Positions 16,518 to 26,120 of a stretch of DNA of 64,000 nucleotides are shown here, piece by piece. Both the position numbers and the translations under genes were made by a program. The stretch spans positions 1-64,000 of the forward strand of contig NZ_JQED01000037.1 in the NCBI RefSeq assembly GCF_000764225.1. Reading direction: 5' to 3'. The notes below the pieces were generated by a model. The model searched no databases, had not been told where the DNA came from, and worked only from the letters and a program-made list of their open reading frames with translations. The stretch is from Colwellia psychrerythraea (GTDB taxonomy: Bacteria > Pseudomonadota > Gammaproteobacteria > Enterobacterales > Alteromonadaceae). Position 1 is the stretch's first letter. Each line of letters begins with the position of its first letter.

Positions 16518-18422
16518 TTATAATTTAGCGGGTTTACCCACATAATAGCCCTGACAACCATCGATAAATAACTTTTCTAAGGTGTGCTTTTCTTCTTGGC
16601 TTTCGACGCTCTCAGCGAGTACGCTAATACCAAGTCTATGGGCTAAATCTACCATTAAACGTAAGAAATATTGGTTGTTTTTATCATCATCAATATCACG
16701 CGTATAAGAACTATCCATTTTGATATAATCTGGAGTTAAATCTCTGAAGAACTTAAAAGAGGTTAACCCAACACCAAATCGCTCAACGGTGACTCTGGAG
16801 CCAACCCTGTGTAGCATATCAACTAGACGCTTAGCGGTTTTAATGTTTTGCTGAAGACCTAATTCAGATATTTCAAAGACTAACCGAGAAGCGGCAGTAG
16901 GTTCGCGCAGTAATTTTCGTTCTAGCCAAATCATAAAATGCTGATTATTAATACTGCGTGGACTGATATTAATGCCATAGCTATTATCTAACATATTCTT
17001 ACTGGTAATTTCTTTTATCGCAGTATCAATGATAAGTCGATCTACGTCAGTTATTTTGTCAAGTTTCTCGGCCATCGCAATAAAGGTAGAGGTAGGCAAC
17101 ATGTCGCTGTTAGCATTAAGAAAGCGGGCTAAAACTTCTCCATAGACACGATTATTACGACCAATGGGTTGGATTGGCTGTAATAATAAATTAATGCGGC
17201 CGTTGCTTAATACGTCATCAATTTCTTGTCGCCAGTTCTGATTACCAAAGTTTGCGGTAGCGTCAGTTAAAATATCAATATCTTTTTGTGAATACCATGA
17301 GTTTACTTTCTGTGTTTGGGCAACACTGACTCCAGTATCAGCAAGCGCTAATAATTCACCTAATGGTTTTGACTGGTCAAAATAAACTAAACCACTATAA
17401 GCGACAGAGTCCAATTCATTAACTTGCTGGTAGTCATTAAATTTAAGCATTAACTCATTAGCGTATTCTTCACCTGCCTTGAGTGTCGTATTAGGCAATA
17501 CCGTGGCAAAGTCGGAGCTATTTAAGCGAAAGATTTTTCCTGTTGGTCTGGAAAATAACGCTTCTTTTATTATCTCAGCTACTTTTACGATGTAATTATC
17601 ACCTGAGTTATAACCATGGACTTGATTAATCGTCTGTAACTCTGAACATCTCGTAATAATAAGAACACCAAAATTAACAGGGCTGTCGTTGATAATTTCA
17701 TTTTCATAAAACTGGACAAACCGATTTCGATTTTCAATACCCGTCAAAGTGTCTACGTGCGCTTCTATTTCTAAATTTGCAGTGTTGTGAAATTGCTCGG
17801 TCATCATCGACTTGATTTCAGCAATACCTTCTTCTAAAGCGGGAATTTCTAACAATTGCTGATTATCTTGTTTTTTAGTAATAAAGTCTGAATTATTAAT
17901 CTGAGCCAATTCATTACTAATTTGCTTGCTGATAATACTAAAGATAGTCAATTGTAATTTATAATTTAATCTTGCAGATATAAAAACAAATAAAATGGAT
18001 AAAAGAATCACGCCTATGAATAGTTGTGTTAATAAATCAATGAGACTAATAAAGTTTAATTGATACTGAACTTGTAAATCAAGTTCAGTAATAGATACCG
18101 TTTTACGTTGTTCAATGAAAGAGTTGAGAGGGTGAATATAGTTATTCTGATAATCAAAAAGGATTAAAGAGTCACGTTTAATACTTAAGTTTTGGTAATC
18201 ATTTTGTGCATTCAAAATTGTTGATAACTTTGTCACTAGTTCTTTTTCAGGTATATCATTGCCAATAAATTGTTGGCTTATTGTTTGAATCGTTTTTTGC
18301 TGAGCAAATGTTTGTTGATTTACATAATTGGAAAGCAAGAAAAATGCAATTGAGCCTAAAGCGATAATAAAAACTGAGGCAAAAAATATATTTTTGATAA
18401 ATAACTTAGAAAACTTATACAT
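16518..18422 (-). CDS. CsrD-like protein with degenerate GGDEF and EAL domains
   Basis: A 634-aa inner-membrane protein. Two helices (about residues 10-32 and 128-150) enclose a periplasmic region, a HAMP-like/coiled segment follows, then a GGDEF-like domain (about 215-385) and an EAL-like domain (about 395-634). The GGDEF signature is replaced by NSSDF and the EAL motif reads EVL, so synthesis or hydrolysis of c-di-GMP is unlikely. Degenerate HRSDF/ELM motifs, this length and this topology are features of E. coli CsrD (646 aa), which promotes RNase E decay of CsrB/C RNAs. The orthology is inferred; another degenerate GGDEF/EAL regulator is possible. Confidence 0.75.
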   Translation of the reverse strand: MYKFSKLFIKNIFFASVFIIALGSIAFFLLSNYVNQQTFAQQKTIQTISQQFIGNDIPEKELVTKLSTILNAQNDYQNLSIKRDSLILFDYQNNYIHPLNSFIEQRKTVSITELDLQVQYQLNFISLIDLLTQLFIGVILLSILFVFISARLNYKLQLTIFSIISKQISNELAQINNSDFITKKQDNQQLLEIPALEEGIAEIKSMMTEQFHNTANLEIEAHVDTLTGIENRNRFVQFYENEIINDSPVNFGVLIITRCSELQTINQVHGYNSGDNYIVKVAEIIKEALFSRPTGKIFRLNSSDFATVLPNTTLKAGEEYANELMLKFNDYQQVNELDSVAYSGLVYFDQSKPLGELLALADTGVSVAQTQKVNSWYSQKDIDILTDATANFGNQNWRQEIDDVLSNGRINLLLQPIQPIGRNNRVYGEVLARFLNANSDMLPTSTFIAMAEKLDKITDVDRLIIDTAIKEITSKNMLDNSYGINISPRSINNQHFMIWLERKLLREPTAASRLVFEISELGLQQNIKTAKRLVDMLHRVGSRVTVERFGVGLTSFKFFRDLTPDYIKMDSSYTRDIDDDKNNQYFLRLMVDLAHRLGISVLAESVESQEEKHTLEKLFIDGCQGYYVGKPAKL

Positions 18423-18644
18423 AATAAAATTAAATGCTCCGTTAGAAATCTATCAAGGGGGATAGAAATACTGTATATATCAGTGCTATTTTTTAAGCTG
18501 GAATGGTGTGCCTATTTATAGCTACATTATAAGGGCAATACTAAGATATTGTAAAATAGATATTAATTTTAGCAAATATTTCTTGGTTATTATTAGCGCA
18601 CCACACATTAAACTACTTTTCTAGGGGATAATTCGTAATGCCTC

Positions 18645-18673
18645 TTGCGCTTATAAGCGAGCCACTATATAAT
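18645..18673 (+). promoter_or_regulatory. Sigma-70 promoter of the rimP-nusA-infB leader
   Basis: TTGCGC (18645-18650), a 17-bp spacer and a consensus TATAAT (18668-18673). Transcription would start near 18680, giving a leader of about 300 nt before rimP. No gene other than a tiny frame lies between. Confidence 0.65.
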
Positions 18674-18696
18674 TTGCCGCAATAGAGCTTAATAAG

Positions 18697-18762
18697 ATGC
18701 CACTGAGTAAACAAACATGTTTTATGTTGTTTATATTCTTATTAATATTATTAATAGTTTAG
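18697..18762 (+). CDS. Possible 21-aa hydrophobic leader peptide
   Basis: ATG 18697 opens a 21-codon frame just behind the predicted transcription start. The peptide starts MPLSKQTCFM and ends in a run of Leu/Ile codons (TTA and ATA), giving a single hydrophobic stretch. The ribosome-binding site is poor (GAGCTT). It could be a leader peptide or chance. Confidence 0.2.
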   Translation: MPLSKQTCFMLFIFLLILLIV

Positions 18763-18799
18763 CTATTAGTATCCAGATTAAACATATTATTTGTTTAAT

Positions 18800-18850
18800 T
18801 TAGGGGGAAAACAGTGAAATAAGCCCCTAATTTGGGGTTTTTTTGTTTTT
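18800..18850 (+). promoter_or_regulatory. Attenuator-like element with competing hairpins
   Basis: AAGCCCC (18821-18827) pairs with GGGGTTT (18834-18840), followed by a T run: an intrinsic terminator. The same CCCCTAA (18824-18830) can instead pair with TTAGGGG at 18800-18806. The two hairpins exclude each other, the layout of an attenuator. A second, weaker hairpin with a T run (GGGC-TATAT-GCCC, 18901-18920) follows before rimP. NusA-dependent autoregulation in the leader of this operon is established in E. coli; here it is inferred. Confidence 0.5.
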
Positions 18851-18986
18851 TAAAGCGTATAAATTTCGCTAATAAGAGGCAAATACTGCAAGATTTCGCT
18901 GGGCTATATGCCCTTTTTTTATATCTAAAATTTATACTGTACTCTTTATGAATGCATCATAAGAGTAGGGTTACAGGAGAATACGC

Positions 18987-19442
18987 TTGGCTAAATTTGA
19001 GCAAAAACTAACTGACTTATTAAGACCAGCAGTTGAAGAAACTGGCAAAACTTTGCGAGGCATTGAATATATTAGTGCTGGCAATAATTCAGTTTTACGT
19101 TTGTTTATTGACCATGAAGATGGCATTAATGTTGATGATTGTGCGGAAGTGAGTCGTCAAGTTGGTGCTATTTTAGATGTAGAAGATCCCATTAGCAGTG
19201 AATACAACTTAGAAGTTTCATCACCGGGTGTTGATTGTCCTTTATTTGAATTAGCACATTTTCAAGAAGTCATTGGTGAAACTATAAATGTAAAACTTTC
19301 AATGCCTTTAAATGGTCGTCGAAAGTTTAAAGGGCCATTAGTTGCCATAGAAAACAATAACCTAATAGTAGAAGTTGATAGCATAGATTACGAACTTGCT
19401 ATCGGCAACGTTGATAAAGCGAATCTTGTCGCAAAATTTTAA
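18987..19442 (+). CDS. rimP: Ribosome maturation factor RimP
   Basis: A 151-aa protein starting at TTG 18987, supported by CAGGAGA 6 nt upstream and by the match to the RimP start (FEQKLTDLLRPAVEE). The N-terminal alpha/beta domain has LFIDHEDGINVDDCAEVS and VEDPISSEYNLEVSSPGVD, the family signature; the C-terminal SH3-like domain follows (FKGPLVAIENNNLIVE). Required for 30S maturation. First gene of the rimP-nusA-infB cluster, 50 bp before nusA; the rare start codon may keep its expression low. Confidence 0.94.
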   Translation: MAKFEQKLTDLLRPAVEETGKTLRGIEYISAGNNSVLRLFIDHEDGINVDDCAEVSRQVGAILDVEDPISSEYNLEVSSPGVDCPLFELAHFQEVIGETINVKLSMPLNGRRKFKGPLVAIENNNLIVEVDSIDYELAIGNVDKANLVAKF

Positions 19443-19492
19443 ACCCTGAATATATTTAAAAAACAGATAACATAAATTAAAGGCTAAATAGC

Positions 19493-20986
19493 ATGAGTAA
19501 GGAAATATTACTGGTTGTTGATGCGGTTTCTAATGAAAAAGCATTACCACGAGAAAGCATTTTTGAAGCAATGGAAACAGCTTTAGAAACTGCTACCAAG
19601 AAAAAATACGAAGGAGATATTCTTGTACGTGTCAGCATTGATCGTATCACAGGTGAGTTTGATACTTTCCGTCGTTGGTTAATCATCGAAGATGACGCAG
19701 AAATGGAAAACCCTTATGCTGAAATAGGGTTAGCTGCAGCACAGTTTGATTCACCTGAGTTAAATGTAGGCGATTATTCTGAAGATCAAATCGAGTCTGT
19801 AAAGTTTGACCGTGTAACAACGCAAACTGCTAAACAAGTTATTGTTCAAAAGATACGTGAAGCTGAACGTGCTTTAGTAACTGAAGCTTACCAAGAGCAT
19901 TTAGGTGAGATTGTTACCGGTGTTGTCAAAAAAGCTAGCCGTGAGAGTGTCATTATTGATTTAGGTAATAATGCTGAAGCGGTTATTTACCGTGATGATA
20001 TGTTACCACGCGAAACATTCCGTCCAGGTGATCGTGTTCGTGGCTTGTTATACGAAATAAAACCAGAAGCACGTGGTGCACAATTATTCGTCAGTCGTAC
20101 CAAACCTGAAATGCTTGTTGAGCTTTTCCGTGTTGAAGTGCCTGAAATTGGCGAAGAAATGTTAGAAATCAAAGGGGCAGCTCGTGACCCTGGCTCTCGT
20201 GCTAAAATTGCCGTTAAAAGTAATGATAAACGTATTGATCCTGTTGGCGCTTGTGTTGGTATGCGTGGTTCACGTGTACAAGCCGTATCTGGCGAATTAG
20301 GTGGCGAACGTGTTGATATCGTTTTATATGATGATAACGTTGCGCAATATGTCATTAATGCTATGTCTCCAGCTGAAGTTGCTTCAATCATTGTTGATGA
20401 AGATAAAGGTACTATGGACATTGCTGTTGAAGAAGCTAATTTAGCAATGGCAATTGGTCGTAGTGGTCAAAACATTCGTTTAGCAAGCCAATTAACTGGC
20501 TGGGAACTCAATGTGATGACTGTTGCTGACATGAAAGAGAAGCATCAGGCAGAAAACGATAAAGTATTAAACTTGTTTATTGATAAGTTAGATCTTGATG
20601 AAGATTTCGCAACATTATTGGCTGAAGAAGGCTTTACTTCATTAGAAGAAATCGCTTATGTGCCAACCGCAGAAATGCTAGACATCGATGGTTTGGATGA
20701 AGAAATCATTGAAGCGCTTCGTGAACGAGCTAAAGAAGCTTTAACAACACAAGCACTAGCGAGCGAAGAAACTTTAGAAGGTTCAGAGCCAGCACAAGAT
20801 TTACTTGACCTTGACGGTTTAGAGCGTCACTTAGCCTTCGTATTAGCAAGTCGAGGTGTTCGTACACTTGAAGACTTAGCTGAACAAGGTATCGATGAAA
20901 TTAGTGATATTGAAGAATTAGATGAAACCAAAGCGGGTGAGCTAATCATGGCTGCGCGTAACATTTGTTGGTTTAACGAAGAATAA
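19493..20986 (+). CDS. nusA: Transcription termination/antitermination factor NusA
   Basis: A 497-aa protein, almost the E. coli length (495). Order: N-terminal RNA-polymerase-binding domain (1-130), S1 domain with [23 protein letters not shown]1 with [20 protein letters not shown]2 with [17 protein letters not shown], and two acidic helix-hairpin repeats at the C-terminus (about 365-425 and 440-497). The second acidic repeat is the one that binds the alpha C-terminal domain in E. coli. Start ATG 19493 follows a weak AAAGGC site. Modulates pausing, termination and rRNA antitermination. Confidence 0.97.
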   Translation: MSKEILLVVDAVSNEKALPRESIFEAMETALETATKKKYEGDILVRVSIDRITGEFDTFRRWLIIEDDAEMENPYAEIGLAAAQFDSPELNVGDYSEDQIESVKFDRVTTQTAKQVIVQKIREAERALVTEAYQEHLGEIVTGVVKKASRESVIIDLGNNAEAVIYRDDMLPRETFRPGDRVRGLLYEIKPEARGAQLFVSRTKPEMLVELFRVEVPEIGEEMLEIKGAARDPGSRAKIAVKSNDKRIDPVGACVGMRGSRVQAVSGELGGERVDIVLYDDNVAQYVINAMSPAEVASIIVDEDKGTMDIAVEEANLAMAIGRSGQNIRLASQLTGWELNVMTVADMKEKHQAENDKVLNLFIDKLDLDEDFATLLAEEGFTSLEEIAYVPTAEMLDIDGLDEEIIEALRERAKEALTTQALASEETLEGSEPAQDLLDLDGLERHLAFVLASRGVRTLEDLAEQGIDEISDIEELDETKAGELIMAARNICWFNEE

Positions 20987-21007
20987 TAACACCGGAGAAT
21001 AATATAG

Positions 21008-23680
21008 ATGGCAGATATAACCGTAGCAGAACTTGCCAAAGAAATCGGAACACCGGTGGATCGCTTAGTCACTCAATTAGCTGACTCAGGCGTGAATAAA
21101 TCGGCTACCGATGCTATTTCGCAAGATGAAAAAGAAGCTTTATTAGGTCACCTTAAAAAACAACATGGTGATGAATCAGAAGCAAAACCGAACAAACTTA
21201 CTTTGAACCGTAAAACTAAATCTACCCTGACCATGGGGCATGGTAGTAAAGCTAAATCGGTTAATGTTGAAGTTCGTAAAAAACGCACTTATGTTAAGCG
21301 TAGTGATGTAGAAGAAGAAAAATTAGCAGCAGAAGCAGCGAAAGCTGAAGCTGAAGCAGCACTTCTATTAGAGCAAGAAGCGAAAGCGAAAGCTGAAGCC
21401 GCTGCGAAAGAAGCTGAAATTGCTAAAGGCGTAGCTGCTGCTAAAGCAGAGTTAGAAGCAGAACGCAAAGCTGCAGCAAAAGCTGAAGCTGCTGCAAAAG
21501 CAAAACAAGCAGCAATAGAGAAAGCTAAAAATGTTGAAAAAGCACCTGAGAAAGTTGCTGAAACAGAAGAAGCTAAGAAACTGCGTTTAATTCAAGAAAA
21601 AGAAGCGGCAGCGAAAATTGAAGCTGAAGCTAAAGAAGCAAGCGATGCTGCTAAGAAACTAGCAGAAGAAAATGAAGCTCGCTGGAAAGCACAAGAAGCA
21701 GAACGTAAAGCCAAAGAAAAAGAAGTGGTTCATGTAACCTCTTCTAAATATGCGCAAGAAGCTGAAGATAAAGTTGATGCTGCAGATGAAAGTGCTGGTC
21801 GTCGTCGCAAGAAAAAAGCATCAGGTGACAGAAATGCACGTGGTGGCCGCAATGCTAAAGGGCGCAAACAAACGTTATCTGCACCACAAAGCTTGAAACA
21901 TGGTTTTACTAAGCCTGTTGAAACAAAAGTACAAGATATCCGTATAGGCGAAACAATCTCTGTTGCTGAATTAGCTAATAAAATGGCTAAGAAAGGCGCT
22001 GAAGTTGTTAAAGCAATGTTTAAATTAGGTGCTATGGCAACTATCAACCAAGTGATTGACCAAGAAACAGCAGCACTTGTTGCTGAAGACATGGGCTTTG
22101 AAGTGATATTGGTTAAAGAGAATGCTTTAGAAGAAGCCGTACTTGCGGACCGTGGCGATACGGGTGAAGAGATTACTCGTGCACCAGTTGTTACTATTAT
22201 GGGTCACGTTGACCATGGTAAAACATCTCTACTTGACCACATTCGTGAAGCAAAAGTAGCTGACGGTGAAGCGGGTGGTATTACTCAGCATATCGGTGCT
22301 TATCATGTAGAAACAGGTCATGGTATGATCACCTTCTTAGATACTCCGGGACATGCTGCCTTTACCTCTATGCGTTCTCGCGGCGCAAAAGCAACAGATA
22401 TTGTAATCATCGTTGTTGCTGCTGATGATGGTGTTATGCCACAGACTATTGAAGCAATTCAGCATGCTCAAGCGTCAGATGCGCCTATTATCATCGCTGT
22501 AAATAAAATGGATAAAGAGTCTGCGGATCCAGATCGTGTTAAAAATGAATTATCGCAACACGGCGTTCTTTCAGAAGAATGGGGTGGTGACGTTCAATTT
22601 TGTCATGTTTCTGCTAAAACTGGTCTAGGTATTGACGATTTACTTGACTCTATATTACTACAATCAGAAGTATTAGAATTAACCGCTGTTGTTGATAAAA
22701 TGGCAAGTGGTGTTGTTGTTGAATCCAAATTGGATAAAGGCCGAGGCCCAGTAGCAACAATTCTTGTACAAGAAGGTACTTTGAACCAGGGTGATATCGT
22801 ACTTTGTGGTTTAGAGTATGGTCGTGTTCGAGCAATGCGTGATGAAAATGGCAAAACAATTCAAGCAGCTGGACCATCTATTCCTGTTGAAATTATCGGA
22901 TTAAGTGGTGTGCCACAATCTGGTGATGAAGCGACTGTGGTAAAAGATGAGAAGAAAGCACGTGAAGTTGCTTTATTCCGTCAAGGTAAATTCCGTGATG
23001 TGAAACTTGCTCGCCAACAAAAAGCTAAACTTGAAAACATGTTTGCAAGTATGGCAGAAGGCGATATTTCAGAAGTAAATGTTGTTATTAAATCAGATGT
23101 TCAAGGTTCACTTGAAGCTATCAGCGACTCATTAGTTAAGTTATCAACTGATGAAGTTAAAGTGAAGATTATCGGCTCTGGTGTTGGTGCTATTACTGAA
23201 ACTGATGCAACCTTAGCTGCTGCTTCAAATGCCATTATTGTTGGCTTTAACGTTCGTGCTGATGCTTCAGCGCGTAAAGTTATCGAATCAGAAAATATCG
23301 ACTTACGTTACTACAGTGTTATCTACGCATTAATTGATGAAGTTAAACAAGCCATGAGTGGTATGTTAGCGCCAGAATTTAAGCAAGAAATCATTGGTCT
23401 AGCACAAGTTCGTGATGTATTTAAGTCTCCTAAAATTGGTGCTATCGCTGGTTGTATGGTTACTGAAGGTATCATTAAGCGTAGCGCACCAATTCGTGTA
23501 TTACGTGATAACGTTGTTATTTACGAAGGTGAACTTGAGTCTTTACGTCGCTTTAAAGATGACGTGCAAGAAGTTCGTAACGGTATCGAGTGTGGTATCG
23601 GTGTTAAGAACTACAATGATGTACGTGTTGGCGACCAAATCGAAGTTTTCGAGACAGTTGAAGTTAAACGCTCGCTGTAA
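21008..23680 (+). CDS. infB: Translation initiation factor IF-2
   Basis: An 890-aa GTPase, the same length as E. coli IF2. Residues 1-55 form the IF2 N-terminal domain ([18 protein letters not shown]), followed by a long Ala/Glu/Lys-rich helical region (about 95-250), a basic linker with RRRKKKASG, a second IF2_N domain, and the G domain with [10 protein letters not shown] (P-loop), DTPGH (G3) and NKMD (G4). C-terminal domains bind fMet-tRNA. CACCGGAGAA 10 nt upstream of ATG 21008 is the ribosome-binding site. E. coli makes shorter forms from internal starts; none is evident here by sequence. Confidence 0.97.
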   Translation: MADITVAELAKEIGTPVDRLVTQLADSGVNKSATDAISQDEKEALLGHLKKQHGDESEAKPNKLTLNRKTKSTLTMGHGSKAKSVNVEVRKKRTYVKRSDVEEEKLAAEAAKAEAEAALLLEQEAKAKAEAAAKEAEIAKGVAAAKAELEAERKAAAKAEAAAKAKQAAIEKAKNVEKAPEKVAETEEAKKLRLIQEKEAAAKIEAEAKEASDAAKKLAEENEARWKAQEAERKAKEKEVVHVTSSKYAQEAEDKVDAADESAGRRRKKKASGDRNARGGRNAKGRKQTLSAPQSLKHGFTKPVETKVQDIRIGETISVAELANKMAKKGAEVVKAMFKLGAMATINQVIDQETAALVAEDMGFEVILVKENALEEAVLADRGDTGEEITRAPVVTIMGHVDHGKTSLLDHIREAKVADGEAGGITQHIGAYHVETGHGMITFLDTPGHAAFTSMRSRGAKATDIVIIVVAADDGVMPQTIEAIQHAQASDAPIIIAVNKMDKESADPDRVKNELSQHGVLSEEWGGDVQFCHVSAKTGLGIDDLLDSILLQSEVLELTAVVDKMASGVVVESKLDKGRGPVATILVQEGTLNQGDIVLCGLEYGRVRAMRDENGKTIQAAGPSIPVEIIGLSGVPQSGDEATVVKDEKKAREVALFRQGKFRDVKLARQQKAKLENMFASMAEGDISEVNVVIKSDVQGSLEAISDSLVKLSTDEVKVKIIGSGVGAITETDATLAAASNAIIVGFNVRADASARKVIESENIDLRYYSVIYALIDEVKQAMSGMLAPEFKQEIIGLAQVRDVFKSPKIGAIAGCMVTEGIIKRSAPIRVLRDNVVIYEGELESLRRFKDDVQEVRNGIECGIGVKNYNDVRVGDQIEVFETVEVKRSL

Positions 23681-23710
23681 CTTAAATTATTGAAAATTGA
23701 TTCAACTACT

Positions 23711-23755
23711 GCGTTGGATGTACTCATTGACATGCGTCAACTCCGTGCATCCGCC
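23711..23755 (+). other. Long stem-loop downstream of infB
   Basis: GGATGTAC (23716-23723) pairs with GTGCATCC (23745-23752) with one wobble, and inside TTGAC (23727-23731) pairs with GTCAA (23736-23740). It precedes the terminator at 23811 and may be a 3'-end structure or processing site. Confidence 0.45.
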
Positions 23756-23810
23756 TTTTATTTAAAACAATTAGCTTTAATTAAATGTCACAGTAGGTAG
23801 AATATATTTA

Positions 23811-23833
23811 AAAAGGGGCTTATGCCCCTTTTG
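23811..23833 (+). terminator. Intrinsic terminator between infB and rbfA
   Basis: AAAAGGGGC (23811-23819), a TTAT loop and GCCCCTTTT (23824-23832). The perfect 9-bp stem inside the cluster suggests that most transcription ends after infB and rbfA-truB get read-through or their own promoter. Confidence 0.75.
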
Positions 23834-23891
23834 TGTTGTTAATTGATAATTGAAAAGTGAAGCTAAGTTTTCACTTTCAAAGGAGTATACG

Positions 23892-24320
23892 ATGGCTAGA
23901 GAATATGCCCGTACTGACCGAGTCGGTCAACAAATCCAAAAAGAAATCGCAGTTATTTTAATGCGTGAAATTAAAGATCCTCGGCTAAGCATGACAACTG
24001 TTTCTGCAGTTGAAGTGACTCGTGATTTAGCCTACGCCAAGATTTTCGTTACTTTTTTCAACGATAATCAAGATGAGATTGATGCCTCTTTAGAAGTATT
24101 AGCTGAAGCTGAAGGTTATATCCGTTCATTATTAGGAAAGCGTCTACGTGCGCGTATAATGCCGCATTTACGCTTTGTTTATGACAGTTCAATGAGCGAA
24201 GGTGTTCGCATGAGTGCTTTAGTTGATCAAGCTGTCGCTAGCGATAAAAACGGCGACAGCCAAGTTGATGATACTCAGGTTGACGACGAAAAAAGTATTG
24301 ATAGCGAGCAAGGCGAATAA
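23892..24320 (+). CDS. rbfA: Ribosome-binding factor A
   Basis: A 142-aa protein; ATG 23892 is chosen because AAAGGAG sits 7 nt upstream and [20 protein letters not shown] is the usual RbfA start. The KH-like core includes [11 protein letters not shown] and [25 protein letters not shown] strands (visible as [18 protein letters not shown]), then [15 protein letters not shown]. The C-terminal tail is acidic ([13 protein letters not shown]). Binds helix 1 of 16S rRNA during late 30S maturation and cold adaptation. truB starts 3 bp after the stop. Confidence 0.95.
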   Translation: MAREYARTDRVGQQIQKEIAVILMREIKDPRLSMTTVSAVEVTRDLAYAKIFVTFFNDNQDEIDASLEVLAEAEGYIRSLLGKRLRARIMPHLRFVYDSSMSEGVRMSALVDQAVASDKNGDSQVDDTQVDDEKSIDSEQGE

Positions 24321-24323
24321 GTC

Positions 24324-25271
24324 ATGGCAAAACGTAGAAAAGGTCGTCAGGTCAATGGTGTTTTGTTATTAGACAAGCCACATGGGTTATCATCAAACCA
24401 TGCCTTACAAACCGTTAAACGCATTTATTTTGCCCAAAAAGCGGGTCATACAGGTGCGTTGGACCCATTGGCAACGGGTATGTTACCTATCTGTTTGGGT
24501 GAAGGTACTAAGTTTTCCCAATTTTTACTTGATACCGATAAAACCTATCAGGTAACTGCGAAACTGGGCATTCGGACTACAACCAGTGATGCAGGCGGAG
24601 AAGTGGTCAGTGAAAAACCGGTTGAGGTTTCAAGTGAACAATTAGCGACAGCTTTAGAAAGTTTTCGTGGAACAACTCAGCAAGTGCCTTCAATGTACTC
24701 TGCGCTAAAATATAAGGGGCAACCTTTATATAAGTATGCAAGAGAAGGCATTGAAGTTCCACGTGAATCACGCGACATCACTGTTTTTAATCTTGATTTG
24801 TTACGCTTTGAGCACGATGAAGTTGAATTAAATATTCATGTTTCTAAAGGGACTTATATTCGCACGATTGTTGATGATTTGGGTGAGCTATTAGGTTGTG
24901 GTGCTCATGTGGCTCACCTTAGGCGTTCAGCGGTTGGTAATTATCCTGTTGATAAAATGATGACCTTACCTGAGCTGGAAGCATTACTTGAACAAGCTAA
25001 TGAAGACGGAATAACACCTTCAGACGTGCTTGACCCTTTGTTGTTACCAATGAGCAGTGCGGTAGATGGTATGCATTGTGTTTATGTTGATGACATGTCG
25101 GCTAATTTTTTGCGTCACGGAAACCCAGTACAAGCATACAATGCTCCTGAAGAAGGAAGTGTTCAAGTGTATATTGGTGAAGATGAAAACGATGCTGATG
25201 CTGAATTTATTGGTGTTGGTTTTATCAATGATGACGGTTTACTGGCACCAAAACGTATCGTTGTTATTTAA
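24324..25271 (+). CDS. truB: tRNA pseudouridine(55) synthase
   Basis: A 315-aa pseudouridine synthase. Motifs: [16 protein letters not shown], the catalytic [15 protein letters not shown] with Asp, YKVTAKLG-like strand ([19 protein letters not shown]), and [24 protein letters not shown]-terminal PUA-like part (about 245-315) is followed by the stop. Makes pseudouridine 55 in the T loop of tRNAs. Co-translated with rbfA by proximity. Confidence 0.96.
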   Translation: MAKRRKGRQVNGVLLLDKPHGLSSNHALQTVKRIYFAQKAGHTGALDPLATGMLPICLGEGTKFSQFLLDTDKTYQVTAKLGIRTTTSDAGGEVVSEKPVEVSSEQLATALESFRGTTQQVPSMYSALKYKGQPLYKYAREGIEVPRESRDITVFNLDLLRFEHDEVELNIHVSKGTYIRTIVDDLGELLGCGAHVAHLRRSAVGNYPVDKMMTLPELEALLEQANEDGITPSDVLDPLLLPMSSAVDGMHCVYVDDMSANFLRHGNPVQAYNAPEEGSVQVYIGEDENDADAEFIGVGFINDDGLLAPKRIVVI

Positions 25272-25328
25272 GACGGCAAAACTTTTAGCAGTGAATGGAC
25301 AATTAACGCTGTCGATTGAACTAATCGC

Positions 25329-25356
25329 TTGCTTTTTAGTTAGTGACTGCTAGAAT
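25329..25356 (+). promoter_or_regulatory. Probable rpsO promoter
   Basis: TTGCTT (25329-25334), 16-bp spacer, TAGAAT (25351-25356), about 110 bp before the rpsO ATG. E. coli rpsO also has its own promoter behind truB. Confidence 0.45.
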
Positions 25357-25467
25357 ACGCGCTCTTTCGTCATCAAGGCTAAATTAGTGTTTGGCATGAT
25401 GCGTATTTCAATTACTCTTAACTCGATTAATAACGAGGGTAGGGTTAACACACTAAGGATTTTTATA

Positions 25468-25737
25468 ATGTCTTTAAATGCTACAGAAAAAGCTGCAATC
25501 GTTGCAGAATATGCTCAATCAGAAGGTGACACTGGTTCTCCAGAAGTTCAAGTTGCTTTGTTAACTACACAAATCAACCACTTACAAGGTCACTTCAAAG
25601 AGCACATCCATGATCACCATTCACGTCGTGGTTTATTACGCATGGTTGCACAACGTCGTAAATTACTTGATTACCTAAAAGGTAAAAACGTTGACCGTTA
25701 CGGCGCGTTAATCGGTAAATTAGGTCTACGTCGTTAA
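25468..25737 (+). CDS. rpsO: 30S ribosomal protein S15
   Basis: An 89-aa protein with the exact family length when started at ATG 25468; AAGGA is 8 nt upstream. It begins [20 protein letters not shown] and contains [38 protein letters not shown], the 16S rRNA-binding helices. Followed by a strong terminator and pnp, the classic rpsO-pnp order. The leader between 25357 and 25467 may carry the S15 autoregulatory structure, not resolved here. Confidence 0.97.
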   Translation: MSLNATEKAAIVAEYAQSEGDTGSPEVQVALLTTQINHLQGHFKEHIHDHHSRRGLLRMVAQRRKLLDYLKGKNVDRYGALIGKLGLRR

Positions 25738-25769
25738 TAGCAACTGCTAACGATTAGAACTTAGACGAC

Positions 25770-25797
25770 TAAAAGGAGCCAATTGGCTCCTTTTTTG
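25770..25797 (+). terminator. rpsO terminator
   Basis: AAAAGGAGCC and GGCTCCTTTT arms around AATT, followed by T residues. Confidence 0.9.
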
Positions 25798-26120
25798 TTT
25801 TCTGTTGTTTACACTTTTACCAATAGTATCTAAAAGTGTACATAAATTTGTGCTTTAAAGTAATAATTGCCCTTTGACGCTAGCATTCACCCGCTCAATT
25901 AGTATAATGACCGTGAAAATTTACACCTACCCGTTTCTAGCTCAATTAAATGTGGTAAGTCTAACTTTTTTAATACAAACCAATCCAAACTGTATAATTT
26001 TTTGTTCGACTCAGTAGGGTTAATTATTCATATATTTAACCTAAAAATACTCAGTGAATAAATAATTGTACAGATTGGTAAATAATATTATTAATGATGA
26101 AAATTAAGGAAATTAATTAG
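25798..26120 (+). promoter_or_regulatory. pnp promoter and structured leader
   Basis: TATAAT at 25903-25908 is a probable -10 box; TTGACG at 25874 is too far (23 bp) for a normal -35. Transcription from there leaves a leader of about 200 nt. GGTTAA (26018-ish) and TTAACC about 20 bp later form a hairpin, and ACTCAGT recurs on both sides of it. In E. coli the pnp leader hairpin is cut by RNase III and mediates PNPase autocontrol; the same role here is inferred. Confidence 0.4.

Noticed and set aside
18423..18986. tRNA gene in the rimP leader (as metY in E. coli)
   Set aside because: No cloverleaf, no T-loop consensus and very AT-rich sequence.
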